Assembly: GCA_030829955.1 (NCBI GenBank)
Contig: JAURNY010000009.1
Span: forward strand, 1-64,000
Direction of reading: 5' to 3'
DNA length: 64,000 nucleotides
DNA from: Gammaproteobacteria bacterium
Lineage (GTDB): Bacteria > Pseudomonadota > Gammaproteobacteria > Eutrophobiales > Eutrophobiaceae
Positions 32,034-40,342 of this stretch are shown here, one piece after another (position 1 is the stretch's first letter; each line of letters starts with the position of its first letter). The notes under the pieces were generated by a model, which was given only the letters and a program-made list of their open reading frames with translations, made no database searches and had not been told where the DNA came from. Made by a program: the position numbers and the translations under genes.

Positions 32034-32863
32034 CAGGTTGTCAGTGTTAGATATTTTATTGTTCGATACCAAATTCTGAATATATTTAATGGCAACAGAT
32101 AAACAGGACTGATAAGTATTGCCAATTTACTTAACATTATCGGGTTAATATCGCATTTATTGCTAAACAAAAAACGCAGATCTGCCCTGTTTTTCTTTTT
32201 GAACTTTAAATTATTGTTATATATGTCGTGCTGTAAATATACGTTATTACTAGTCATCAACTTGTAATCTTGTCGATATGCTCTCATGGTAAATTCATAA
32301 TCAGAACCATAATGAGGCAGCATGCCTGATTTGAGTTTTCCTATGTTTTTTAAATCTGCCCAGCGAAGAAACAGTCCCCTGGTAGATAAACAATTAATCT
32401 CTTCCTGATTATCTGCCTTGTAAAAATTAAAGTGTTGCAGATCTACCCTGACACCTGTTTCTTCAATCGCTCCGGTTTCATTATTTTCTTGTCTTGCCAG
32501 TAATAATGTCTTGTCATTTTTTTTAATGGTTTCAATTCCATTTTTTAAAAAATCTTGATTAATTAGAACATCATCATTAATGATCAGGATGATTGAATCA
32601 CTTGTGACATCATGTTGCTGCAGCCAGTTAATTCCTTTATTTAAACATCCTGCCCACCATAAATTGCCATCACCTTGCAGTACTAACGTTTCCGGTAATA
32701 ACTGCCTGACCTGCCCGGCTGTATCATCAACCGAGCCATCATCGATTAATATTAATTTAAAGTTTTGGAATGTTTGTTTTTGTAAACAATCAACAAACTC
32801 CAACGTGATAGCGGCTCTGTTATAAACAGGTACTAATATATAGATTGTTGGTTCACTATACAT
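32033..32863 (-). CDS. Glycosyltransferase family 2
   Basis: A 276-residue GT-A enzyme. YILVPVYNRAAITLEFVDCL binds the nucleotide sugar, LILIDDGSVDDTA follows, DGNLWWAGCLNKGINW is a segment shared with rhamnosyltransferase-like enzymes, and LIINDDVLIN is the metal motif. Two hydrophobic stretches at the C-terminus could anchor it. It is in the middle of the operon and joined to its downstream neighbour by TGATG. Confidence 0.84.
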   Translation of the reverse strand: MYSEPTIYILVPVYNRAAITLEFVDCLQKQTFQNFKLILIDDGSVDDTAGQVRQLLPETLVLQGDGNLWWAGCLNKGINWLQQHDVTSDSIILIINDDVLINQDFLKNGIETIKKNDKTLLLARQENNETGAIEETGVRVDLQHFNFYKADNQEEINCLSTRGLFLRWADLKNIGKLKSGMLPHYGSDYEFTMRAYRQDYKLMTSNNVYLQHDIYNNNLKFKKKNRADLRFLFSNKCDINPIMLSKLAILISPVYLLPLNIFRIWYRTIKYLTLTT

Positions 32864-32876
32864 TTATCGGTATAGT

Positions 32877-34031
32877 TTATTCCCAGCAACGTCTGTAATA
32901 TTCAAAGTTATCGACTTTATTCAACACAGTTTTCACATAATCAATACCGGTCCATGCACTTGCCCTTTGTTTTCCTTTATTGATTAATTTATTTCTAAGT
33001 TCAGGTTTACTATACAAGCTATATATTTGATCGGCGATAGATTCATTGTTTTCCGGATCTGCATAAATAGCCCGATCGGCAAGTTGTTCTTTCATTCCCG
33101 ATACATCCATGGCAATAACAGGGCAACCTAACGCCATTGCTTCTAGTGGGGGAAGATTTTCCGGACCAAATAATGAGACATAAACCAATGCATATGCATG
33201 TTGATAGTATGCAATCATTTCTTCTTGTGTAACATAACCTAGAAAATAAACCTGATCCTGAATAGACAAATATTCAGCTGATCTCTTGATATATTCCTGA
33301 TTACCCTTGTCTGATCCTGTCAAAAAAAGTGGTAAACAAAGACCGTATTTATCTTTTAAGATTTTTAATCCATATAATAAATTGACATGGTTCTTATGTG
33401 GCCAAAACTGTGCAGGATAAAAAAGATAATTTTCAGGCAAGTTGTTACTGGGTAATTCTATTATTCTTGAACTTTTCAGGACATAAGATGGTGTCATTTG
33501 TGGAACGATACAAACACGTTCTGCTTCAATTTGATAATACGTCATAATTTCATTTTTTGCTGTTTCATTACCAGCTATAACCATTGCAGCACGTTGAATT
33601 GACTTCGAATATATTTGATTTCGCTTTTCCCATTCTATTATATTGCCTACTTCAGGAAAAAAAGGCTGTTTTCTATGCTGCACATCCCAAACAGTACATA
33701 TATAGGGTAATGACGTTTCAATATCTGTAGTAGGACCTACAAACCATAATAAATCTATTTTTAATTCCCTGAATTTATTATCCAGATTCATTTTATATTG
33801 GCGTTGCCTTTGTAACCATTTAAAAACACCCCGATAATATTTAATATCGTTTTCAATAAATTCCAATTTACCTGCCAAATCCGGTAAGGCGCTCCTGTCT
33901 CTTGCAACAATATAAATTTTATGATCACTATTATCTGATTCATGAATCAGACTTTCGATAATCTCTCTTTCGAAAGTATAGCCACCACCTACATCAGGCT
34001 GTCTGTCAGAAGTAATAACCGCAATACGCAT
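32877..34031 (-). CDS. Glycosyltransferase family 4, group 1
   Basis: A transferase of 384 residues when started at 34031. RIAVITSDRQPDVGGGYTFEREIIESL is the glycine-rich acceptor loop, LFYPAQFWPHKNHVNLLYGLKIL opens the donor domain, and SLFGPENLPPLEAMALGCPVIAMD is the EX7E motif. The upstream frame to 34073 lies within the methyltransferase gene; the ATG at 34031 shares one base with that gene's TAA, giving TAATG coupling. The pattern with PENLPP is like mannosyl/rhamnosyltransferases, but specificity is not established. Confidence 0.86.
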   Translation of the reverse strand: MRIAVITSDRQPDVGGGYTFEREIIESLIHESDNSDHKIYIVARDRSALPDLAGKLEFIENDIKYYRGVFKWLQRQRQYKMNLDNKFRELKIDLLWFVGPTTDIETSLPYICTVWDVQHRKQPFFPEVGNIIEWEKRNQIYSKSIQRAAMVIAGNETAKNEIMTYYQIEAERVCIVPQMTPSYVLKSSRIIELPSNNLPENYLFYPAQFWPHKNHVNLLYGLKILKDKYGLCLPLFLTGSDKGNQEYIKRSAEYLSIQDQVYFLGYVTQEEMIAYYQHAYALVYVSLFGPENLPPLEAMALGCPVIAMDVSGMKEQLADRAIYADPENNESIADQIYSLYSKPELRNKLINKGKQRASAWTGIDYVKTVLNKVDNFEYYRRCWE

Positions 34032-34798
34032 TAATTGTTGTCCATTATTTTTGCCGTAGCTACAGCATGCCATGAATGTTCATCTGCTGATTGCAGCGTC
34101 AACCAGTTATGTATTGCCAAACAGCTAAATCCTGCTGAAAATAAAAGATCATGGATTTCTTCATCAAAGAAATAACGCATATCATGAGATTCTGAAACGA
34201 CTATCGTATTGTCGCTATCAAGTATCCTGTAGTTTACTTTCACACAATTATTCTCTGTGTCATGAATGGGCTCAGCAATTCGCTTGTATATTTGACCTGC
34301 AACAGATACTTCTTTACTTCTGTTTTCAGGCGGCTCTGAAATCACGCCGGGGCCATACCAGAAATCAAAACAGAATATTCCATCATCCTTTAAATGATTT
34401 TTCACCATATCAAGATAGTTATGTAAATCCTGTTGTGAAATTAGATAACTTGTCACATGAAAAAGCGCCAGAACCGCATCAAACTTTCTGGAAAGATTCA
34501 TACTTCTAATATCTGCCTGGCGAAACTTCAGTCGTTGTTGCACATTAACATGCTGTGCCAGCTTTTTCTTTTCGGCATATCCAAGCATCTGTTGACTTTG
34601 GTCAACGCCATAGACCTGATAACCCTGTTGTGCAAGGTTCACCGCATGTTGGCCGGTACCACATCCAAGATCGAGTATAGATTGATATTGCCCTAAATAA
34701 TGATCCAGCAATGATCTTATGTATTTTGTTTCATTGCAGTAATCTTTATCGATATAAAGATCATCATAAAAATCGGCGTATTTTTCGAAAATACTCAA
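34031..34798 (-). CDS. Class I SAM-dependent methyltransferase
   Basis: A 255-residue small-molecule methyltransferase. Motif I is SILDLGCGTGQHAVNLAQQG (near residue 40), followed by VYGVDQSQQML and the FDAVLALFHVTSYL region. The sequence resembles methyltransferases that act on nucleotide-linked amino sugars after a DegT aminotransferase, which is its upstream neighbour with a 4-base ATGA overlap. An N-methylated amino sugar is a reasonable guess, not shown. Confidence 0.82.
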   Translation of the reverse strand: MSIFEKYADFYDDLYIDKDYCNETKYIRSLLDHYLGQYQSILDLGCGTGQHAVNLAQQGYQVYGVDQSQQMLGYAEKKKLAQHVNVQQRLKFRQADIRSMNLSRKFDAVLALFHVTSYLISQQDLHNYLDMVKNHLKDDGIFCFDFWYGPGVISEPPENRSKEVSVAGQIYKRIAEPIHDTENNCVKVNYRILDSDNTIVVSESHDMRYFFDEEIHDLLFSAGFSCLAIHNWLTLQSADEHSWHAVATAKIMDNN

Positions 34799-35907
34799 TT
34801 CAGTATTTGCTTTAGTGCACTAGCTACTTGATGTTGTTCTGACTCGGTAATACCAAGCCCGGAAGGTATATATAACCCTTGTCTGGCAATTCGTTCTGCA
34901 ACAGGATATTTTTTATCGTTGAATATACCGGAATTGGTAAATACCGGCTGTTCGTGCATAGGCCAAAAGAATGGTCGTGTACCGATTTTTTGTTCTGACA
35001 TCATTGCCATAACATCCTGTGCCGTTTTATTTATAGTTGAATTGTTTATAACGATACCAAAAACCCAATATATATTTGTTGCAAAGTTATTTTTTGGTAG
35101 TGCTAATACGACTCCTTCAATATCTGCAAGGAGTTGTTGATAAATTTGTCCTGTTTCTCTTTTCTTCCTGATTGATATATCAATATTTTCAAACTGTGCC
35201 AAGCCTACTGCTGCCTGCATGTTGCTCATTCTGAAATTCCAGCCCAGTTCTTCGTGTACAAAACGTTTATTAGGCTGAAAGCAAAGATTCATTAATAAAC
35301 GACATCGTTCTGCAAGATTGTCATCATTGGTTAATACCATGCCACCTTCACCAGTTGTAACCAGCTTGTTAGGATAAAAACTAAAGGTACTAATATCGCC
35401 AAAACTGCCACACGGTTTATCCATATATGTTTGTCCAAGCATTTCTGCTGCATCTTCAATGACGAACAGATTATGCCTATTGGCAATCGCTAAAATACTA
35501 TCTACATCTGCTGGTAATCCATAAATATGTATCATCATGATCGCGCGTGTTTTATCAGTAATGACTGATTCGATTTCACTGGAAGACATATTCCAGTCAT
35601 CATCATTACAATCCACCAATACCGGAATTGCTCCGGCGCGAACAATCGCAGAAACACAGGAGATAATAGTAAACGTCGGCACGATAACTTCGTCACCAGG
35701 TCCAATCTTCAATGCTGCCAGTGCAACTTCTAATGCAGCGCTACCATTACTTACGGCGATGGCATGTTTTCTATCTACATAGCTTGCCAGTGCTGATTCA
35801 AATCGCTCAATAAAAGGTCCTTCTGATGATATCCAGCCACTATCTATGCACTCGGCAAGATATTTTTTTTCATTTCCCACAAGAACAGGTGTATTGACAG
35901 GTATCAT
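34795..35907 (-). CDS. DegT/DnrJ/EryC1/StrS family sugar aminotransferase
   Basis: A 370-residue PLP aminotransferase that converts a keto sugar nucleotide into an amino sugar. The PLP lysine is K181 in TFSFYPNKLVTTGEGG, with D152 in EDAAEMLGQ. The start IPVNTPVLVGNEKKYLAECIDSGWISSEGPFI is very typical of GDP-perosamine synthase-like members. No sugar dehydratase is encoded nearby, so the keto substrate must come from elsewhere. It is linked by ATGA overlaps to the cupin and methyltransferase genes. Confidence 0.9.
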   Translation of the reverse strand: MIPVNTPVLVGNEKKYLAECIDSGWISSEGPFIERFESALASYVDRKHAIAVSNGSAALEVALAALKIGPGDEVIVPTFTIISCVSAIVRAGAIPVLVDCNDDDWNMSSSEIESVITDKTRAIMMIHIYGLPADVDSILAIANRHNLFVIEDAAEMLGQTYMDKPCGSFGDISTFSFYPNKLVTTGEGGMVLTNDDNLAERCRLLMNLCFQPNKRFVHEELGWNFRMSNMQAAVGLAQFENIDISIRKKRETGQIYQQLLADIEGVVLALPKNNFATNIYWVFGIVINNSTINKTAQDVMAMMSEQKIGTRPFFWPMHEQPVFTNSGIFNDKKYPVAERIARQGLYIPSGLGITESEQHQVASALKQILN

Positions 35908-36341
35908 TCTTCTAACTTTATATCGGTTGTATTATTGTCAATCCCAGTAAATCTGGTCTTGTCTGTATCGCCAACATAGGGTCCTTGTTTTACTTCAATC
36001 ATCTCGACTTCTTCCAGCACCTGAAAACCATGTCCGCCATTTATTAATAGAATTACATCACCAGCATTTAACACATAACTTTTTAGATAAGACTCTTCAT
36101 CACTATAAAAATCAACACGCAGACGTCCTTTACGCATTATTAATACTTCCTGCGTATAATTGACTTCTCTACTGATATGGTTGTGCCTATGTGCATCTAT
36201 CTTATGCCCCGCAGGGTGATGCATATAAGCCAATTGCTGAGAAAAACTGTCCGGTGTAAAAAACTCAACTCCATCTGCTTTATGCGAAGCAGGTATAACC
36301 AATGCCAATAGTTGTTCCTGATGTTTTATATTTTTAATCAT
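35904..36341 (-). CDS. Cupin-fold protein of the polysaccharide operon
   Basis: A 145-residue single cupin. HRHNHISREVNYTQEVLIMRKGRLRVDFY holds the first cupin motif with His residues and VLNAGDVILLINGGHGFQVLE the second. Similar small cupins in O-antigen loci include sugar-nucleotide isomerases and hypothetical metal-binding proteins. It overlaps the aminotransferase by 4 bases and the GT2 gene by 8, so the operon is tightly coupled. The reaction is not known; it may act on the same sugar as the aminotransferase. Confidence 0.75.
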   Translation of the reverse strand: MIKNIKHQEQLLALVIPASHKADGVEFFTPDSFSQQLAYMHHPAGHKIDAHRHNHISREVNYTQEVLIMRKGRLRVDFYSDEESYLKSYVLNAGDVILLINGGHGFQVLEEVEMIEVKQGPYVGDTDKTRFTGIDNNTTDIKLEE

Positions 36342-37179
36342 TTTGACTGTTATTTAATTGCTGATTTGATGCGAAAAAATATACGAAGAATGAGAAGAAT
36401 ATATATTGAATCATTTTTTCCTGTTTTTTATAACGCATGGCTAATGCCCTGAAGTGGTGCCCCAAACCTGAAAGCCCAAGATTCCTTAATATGGCAAACA
36501 AATGTTTAAACACTATTTGCTTATACCCGTTTAATTCTCTCTTCATATCTCCTGATATCATCTCGTCTAAATGACAGTGATATATAAAGGTCGGGGCTGA
36601 TAGATAAGAAAACCGATAATACTCTGCCAGCCTGATTGAAGTATCCCATTCCTGAAAGGCGACCAGTTTTTCATCCAAAGTCCCCATGTGTTGCAATGCG
36701 CCTTTTTCTACCAACAATCCGGGAAAGGTTGGTGCAGGACAATTTAGAATTTGCTTGTAAATATGACCTGAAAAAACCGGGTGCTTAAATAACTCAATCT
36801 CTTTTTCCGGATATTTAACAAAACAGGCGGAATAAACAACTTTATTACCATCTTTTTTAATTTGCTCCAGTCTACTTGCCACACTTTCTTCCAGATATTC
36901 ATCATCAGAATCAAGAAAACCTATCCATGTTGAATCAGATTCCTTTATGCCGATATTTCTGGCATGTTGCGCCCCTTTATTATTTTTTAATTGTATATAT
37001 TTAACTCTATTGTCGTTCGACTGAATTTTCCTTACTAATTCTGACGTATTATCAGTTGATGCATCATCAACCACTATAACTTCAAGATCAGAAAAAGTTT
37101 GATTAAGCACACTATAAACAGCACGTTCAATATATTTGCTTCTGTTATAGGCCGGGATAATTATCGAAACTTCTGGCAT
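36334..37179 (-). CDS. Glycosyltransferase family 2
   Basis: A 281-residue GT-A transferase. SIIIPAYNRSKYIERAVYSVLNQTF and LEVIVVDDASTDNT are the nucleotide-sugar part, IGFLDSDDEYLEESV is the DxD motif, and EWDTSIRLAEYYRF follows. A hydrophobic C-terminal end (YIFFSFFVYFFASN) may attach it to the membrane. It lies 3 bases after the large unknown gene upstream. Confidence 0.86.
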   Translation of the reverse strand: MPEVSIIIPAYNRSKYIERAVYSVLNQTFSDLEVIVVDDASTDNTSELVRKIQSNDNRVKYIQLKNNKGAQHARNIGIKESDSTWIGFLDSDDEYLEESVASRLEQIKKDGNKVVYSACFVKYPEKEIELFKHPVFSGHIYKQILNCPAPTFPGLLVEKGALQHMGTLDEKLVAFQEWDTSIRLAEYYRFSYLSAPTFIYHCHLDEMISGDMKRELNGYKQIVFKHLFAILRNLGLSGLGHHFRALAMRYKKQEKMIQYIFFSFFVYFFASNQQLNNSQND

Positions 37180-37182
37180 ATA

Positions 37183-38703
37183 TTAATTAATCAAATTACT
37201 TAACGTATTACTGATATTGTTTTTGTTTAACATAAAGTAATAGTTACTGTTTTCATTCGTTTCTGTTTTATTAACTGATTCTATTTTATTCAGTAATTCG
37301 TCAGCATCTTCTGCATACTCAAACACTCCGGATTCTATTCTATCTTCATATAGTTCATAACCCTGCTCTGAAATAATAATGGAAGGTATACGAAACGCGA
37401 GCGCCTCAATCAGCACCGTAGACCATGCGGTTATGTGGCAATCAACTCGCGGCAGCAAGGCATACAATGAACATTGTGTGGCATAATCCATCTCATAATT
37501 ATCTATTTGATATCCTGCCAATGTGTCTTTAATCATTTCCTTTTCTCCGGTTTGTCTCGGGTGCAGACGTATTAACCACAACCACTCATTTGGGGATTGG
37601 CTCATTGCCTGCAATAGATAATCTGGTGGAGAATCTGTAATAGGTTGCAACGTAACTAAAATGATTTTTTGATAATTTTTCCCATTCATAACAATGTCAG
37701 GAATTACATTATCTTTTTTCTTATATTTTTCTATAACATTAGCCAGCCATAAATAACCACCGATGAATGTCTTGTGATAAGGATAATTTTCAACACGGTA
37801 TCGATTAATATTTATTTCGGCCTCTTCACCCCAGCACCAGTATTGTTTTGGCAATAGTGCATATCCATTTTCAGGCAGTGCAAACCAATGACTGTACAAT
37901 CCGTGATACCTGCCCTGTTTCCCATGTTGTATGTCCACAGTATTTATGCCCAATGCTTTACTGGCTGCATTAAATGCCATGGTTTCTGGTCTGTAGTAAC
38001 AGGTATAAAAAGCCACGCTGGGGCTGATAATCTTCAATATTTTTAAATACCATCTCGAATATTTATTAAGTAGATCAATCTGCGCTTCCAGTTCATCCCA
38101 TTTGATATGACATCCGTCTGGTAAATATGAATTGATGTTATCCAGCTCTTCCAGTCCGAAAGTGTTGCTTTTGTAGGCTCTTCGCTGGAATCCAAATGTG
38201 GGGAATCGACTATTGTCTAGACCAATATGAATAACAGATGAATTATTGTCATATCGGGTTTGCTGTTCTTCCGAGCAGTGCAAATAAGAAATCCGATAGT
38301 TCTTTGATTGAGCTAATTGAAAAAGTGGATCGAGATGCCTGTTACCGCAGTTAAGTTCATTATCAGAATATTTTTCATCATGAAATGTTAAAAAAAGGCC
38401 GTCAATTTTTACCCAGTATAATTTATACAAATTTATAGATTGATAAATATCTTTTATTTTCCAGAAAAAATAACTGATGCACTTTTTTGATGAATAAACA
38501 TACGGATTAATTTTTTTTGTGTCGACTTGTAGTGTTTCTATATTTGCCTGTTCGCCTTCGATACTGCCATCGCAGTATGCCAGTTGCCACCAGAGTCTGA
38601 GCCGTATTAATGGCCATAGTTGAATATTATTCCAGCGAATAGCATTTACATTGCATGACTTCTCAATCTCAGCAAATAAGTCAACAACCTCTTTTTGGTT
38701 CAT
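37183..38703 (-). CDS. Uncharacterised surface-carbohydrate protein, possible GT-B transferase
   Basis: A 506-residue cytoplasmic protein that I cannot assign firmly. The second half has GT-B or CDP-glycerol transferase-like features: INTVDIQHGKQGRYHGLYSHW, PKQYWCWGEEAEININRY, LVTLQPITDSPP, WLWLIRLHPRQTG and DCHITAWSTVLIEALAFRIPSIII. Such sets occur in capsule and nonulosonate transferases and in a group called surface carbohydrate biosynthesis proteins. It is directly downstream of the CMP-sugar synthetase, so it may use a CMP-linked nonulosonate. That is inference from position. Confidence 0.6.
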   Translation of the reverse strand: MNQKEVVDLFAEIEKSCNVNAIRWNNIQLWPLIRLRLWWQLAYCDGSIEGEQANIETLQVDTKKINPYVYSSKKCISYFFWKIKDIYQSINLYKLYWVKIDGLFLTFHDEKYSDNELNCGNRHLDPLFQLAQSKNYRISYLHCSEEQQTRYDNNSSVIHIGLDNSRFPTFGFQRRAYKSNTFGLEELDNINSYLPDGCHIKWDELEAQIDLLNKYSRWYLKILKIISPSVAFYTCYYRPETMAFNAASKALGINTVDIQHGKQGRYHGLYSHWFALPENGYALLPKQYWCWGEEAEININRYRVENYPYHKTFIGGYLWLANVIEKYKKKDNVIPDIVMNGKNYQKIILVTLQPITDSPPDYLLQAMSQSPNEWLWLIRLHPRQTGEKEMIKDTLAGYQIDNYEMDYATQCSLYALLPRVDCHITAWSTVLIEALAFRIPSIIISEQGYELYEDRIESGVFEYAEDADELLNKIESVNKTETNENSNYYFMLNKNNISNTLSNLIN

Positions 38704-38723
38704 GACACTAATCAGGAATTTAG

Positions 38724-39416
38724 TTAACTATTGGCTAATACCGTTTCAGCGAAAAGCATGTCAATATTGTCATTAATATCTATCGATCTTGACTTCGGCA
38801 TCTCATAGCCCTTGATTCTTCCGGTAAAGAAATTACGATTTGTTAAGATCCTATTCCACCAGCCAATATAGTAACCACCATTAGGTTTAAAATATTGGTT
38901 AAAATATTTACTGTTTGTAATACCTGCTCTCAAATTATCAAACACGGGAAATACATCATCACCATTTTTAATCATAGCCAACTGTAATGGCTCTGAATAT
39001 TCATGCACACTAATTACAGAATCAACGTCTTCAGTTAATAAATTAACACCGCCCTTGATGTCGTCAGCGTTTCTGAATGGACAGGTCGGCAAAAAATAGG
39101 CGAACACATCGAATGGCTCAATTTCCTCCATCATAGCTAATAAGGCCTCAACTACAATCATCCTTGTCGTTGCGTACTTATCTGGGCGCTTATATATCTC
39201 AACCTCATTATATTGACCTGCCACTTCAGCAATTTTGTCTGAATCAGTAGAAACCAGTATCTTGTCAAAACAACCTGAATCAATTAAGGCTTCTATTGTG
39301 TAACTGATTAATGGTTTACCCGCTAAAGGATAAATATTTTTATCTTTAAGACGGGTCGAACCACCTCTTGCCGGGATGACAGCTAGTTTGCTTATATTCT
39401 GCTGCTGTGTACTCAT
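38724..39416 (-). CDS. CMP-sugar (acylneuraminate-type) cytidylyltransferase
   Basis: A 230-residue enzyme that activates a nonulosonic acid with CTP. KLAVIPARGGSTRLKDKNIYPLAGKPLISYTIEA is the CTP-binding start, VSTDSDKIAEVA, YFLPTCPFRNADDI and YYIGWWNR follow the NeuA/PseF/LegF pattern. It overlaps the aldolase gene by ATGA, which in turn overlaps the NeuB-like gene, so the three act as one module. Which nonulosonate is activated cannot be read. Confidence 0.87.
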   Translation of the reverse strand: MSTQQQNISKLAVIPARGGSTRLKDKNIYPLAGKPLISYTIEALIDSGCFDKILVSTDSDKIAEVAGQYNEVEIYKRPDKYATTRMIVVEALLAMMEEIEPFDVFAYFLPTCPFRNADDIKGGVNLLTEDVDSVISVHEYSEPLQLAMIKNGDDVFPVFDNLRAGITNSKYFNQYFKPNGGYYIGWWNRILTNRNFFTGRIKGYEMPKSRSIDINDNIDMLFAETVLANS

Positions 39417-40342
39417 AATTGACCTTTTATATCTTCAACAATTTTGACAATATCCTGATGCTGATCGTCAGGTAACATGCAAAGTGGTGGACGTTCAACG
39501 CGTGACATAATGCCAAGATGTTCCATCGCGGACTTTAGTGAAGGATGCCAACCATGCTTGAGTGCCATCCTGAAGAAAGGTCTTTCGAAATCGTTAATTA
39601 TTTTCCAACAGCCTTGCATATCATGTTTGGTGAAGGCATCGTAAAAATCAAAAGCTAACTGAGGAAAGAAACTGCCTATCCCGACAAGATATGCCTGACA
39701 GCCCATTGGACCAAATTGCATAAAATGACGTTTCGATCTACCTGTAGGCATAACAACAACTCTGTCTTTTAATATGTAGGTTGCTTCTTCAGTGTAAAGA
39801 TCCTGTTTGGAGTCTTCTTTTATCGCAATGACATTATCAATATCAGCTATATGATCCAGTAGCGGCATTGGATATAATTTATAACCTCTGATACTGTCCA
39901 GTAATTGCACATGGATTAACATTGCAATATCAACCTGATTAGCTATCTCTTCAAAGTGTTTATAAACCTGATCATCAAAATGATATCGCTCCATAAATAT
40001 CAGGCTGATCATATCAGCACCGGCATCTTTCGCCTTTCTGGCAACATCGATAGACACCTGTGTTGAGCACATCATTGGATCTGCACCAATAACAATGCAG
40101 TCACTATATTTTGATTTGATATAACTCGCTGTCAGTATATTTAGCTCGGTCACTTCATCATTGCTTAGTAAACTGAAACGACCGTTGTAAGCCATTAAAT
40201 AAAATATTCTGGCGCCGCTATTATATAGAAAGTCGATATATTCTTTTTGTTTTTCAACATCGACTTTATAGTCTGATGTAAACGGCGTTATTGTCGGGAA
40301 TATTGGGCCCCGTATTTTGTCTCTTAGGTTTGTATAGTTCAT
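39413..40342 (-). CDS. Dihydrodipicolinate synthase / N-acetylneuraminate lyase family aldolase, divergent
   Basis: A 309-residue class I aldolase barrel. The Schiff-base lysine is K175 in VIAIKEDSKQ. Two other family motifs are changed: the usual GTTGE-type loop reads AYNGRFS (residues 51-57), and the usual Tyr-Asn pair after strand five reads Ile143-His144 in MLIHVQL. Tyr there normally helps catalysis, so the chemistry is likely different from DapA and NanA. It is encoded between the NeuB-like and CMP-transferase genes with 4-base overlaps on both sides, so it probably provides or edits the precursor of the nonulosonate. Confidence 0.8.
   Translation of the reverse strand: MNYTNLRDKIRGPIFPTITPFTSDYKVDVEKQKEYIDFLYNSGARIFYLMAYNGRFSLLSNDEVTELNILTASYIKSKYSDCIVIGADPMMCSTQVSIDVARKAKDAGADMISLIFMERYHFDDQVYKHFEEIANQVDIAMLIHVQLLDSIRGYKLYPMPLLDHIADIDNVIAIKEDSKQDLYTEEATYILKDRVVVMPTGRSKRHFMQFGPMGCQAYLVGIGSFFPQLAFDFYDAFTKHDMQGCWKIINDFERPFFRMALKHGWHPSLKSAMEHLGIMSRVERPPLCMLPDDQHQDIVKIVEDIKGQL

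Noticed and set aside
34031-34073. Longer start for the GT4 gene at 32877-34031
   Set aside because: It would overlap the methyltransferase by 43 bases; TAATG coupling at 34031 gives the family start.
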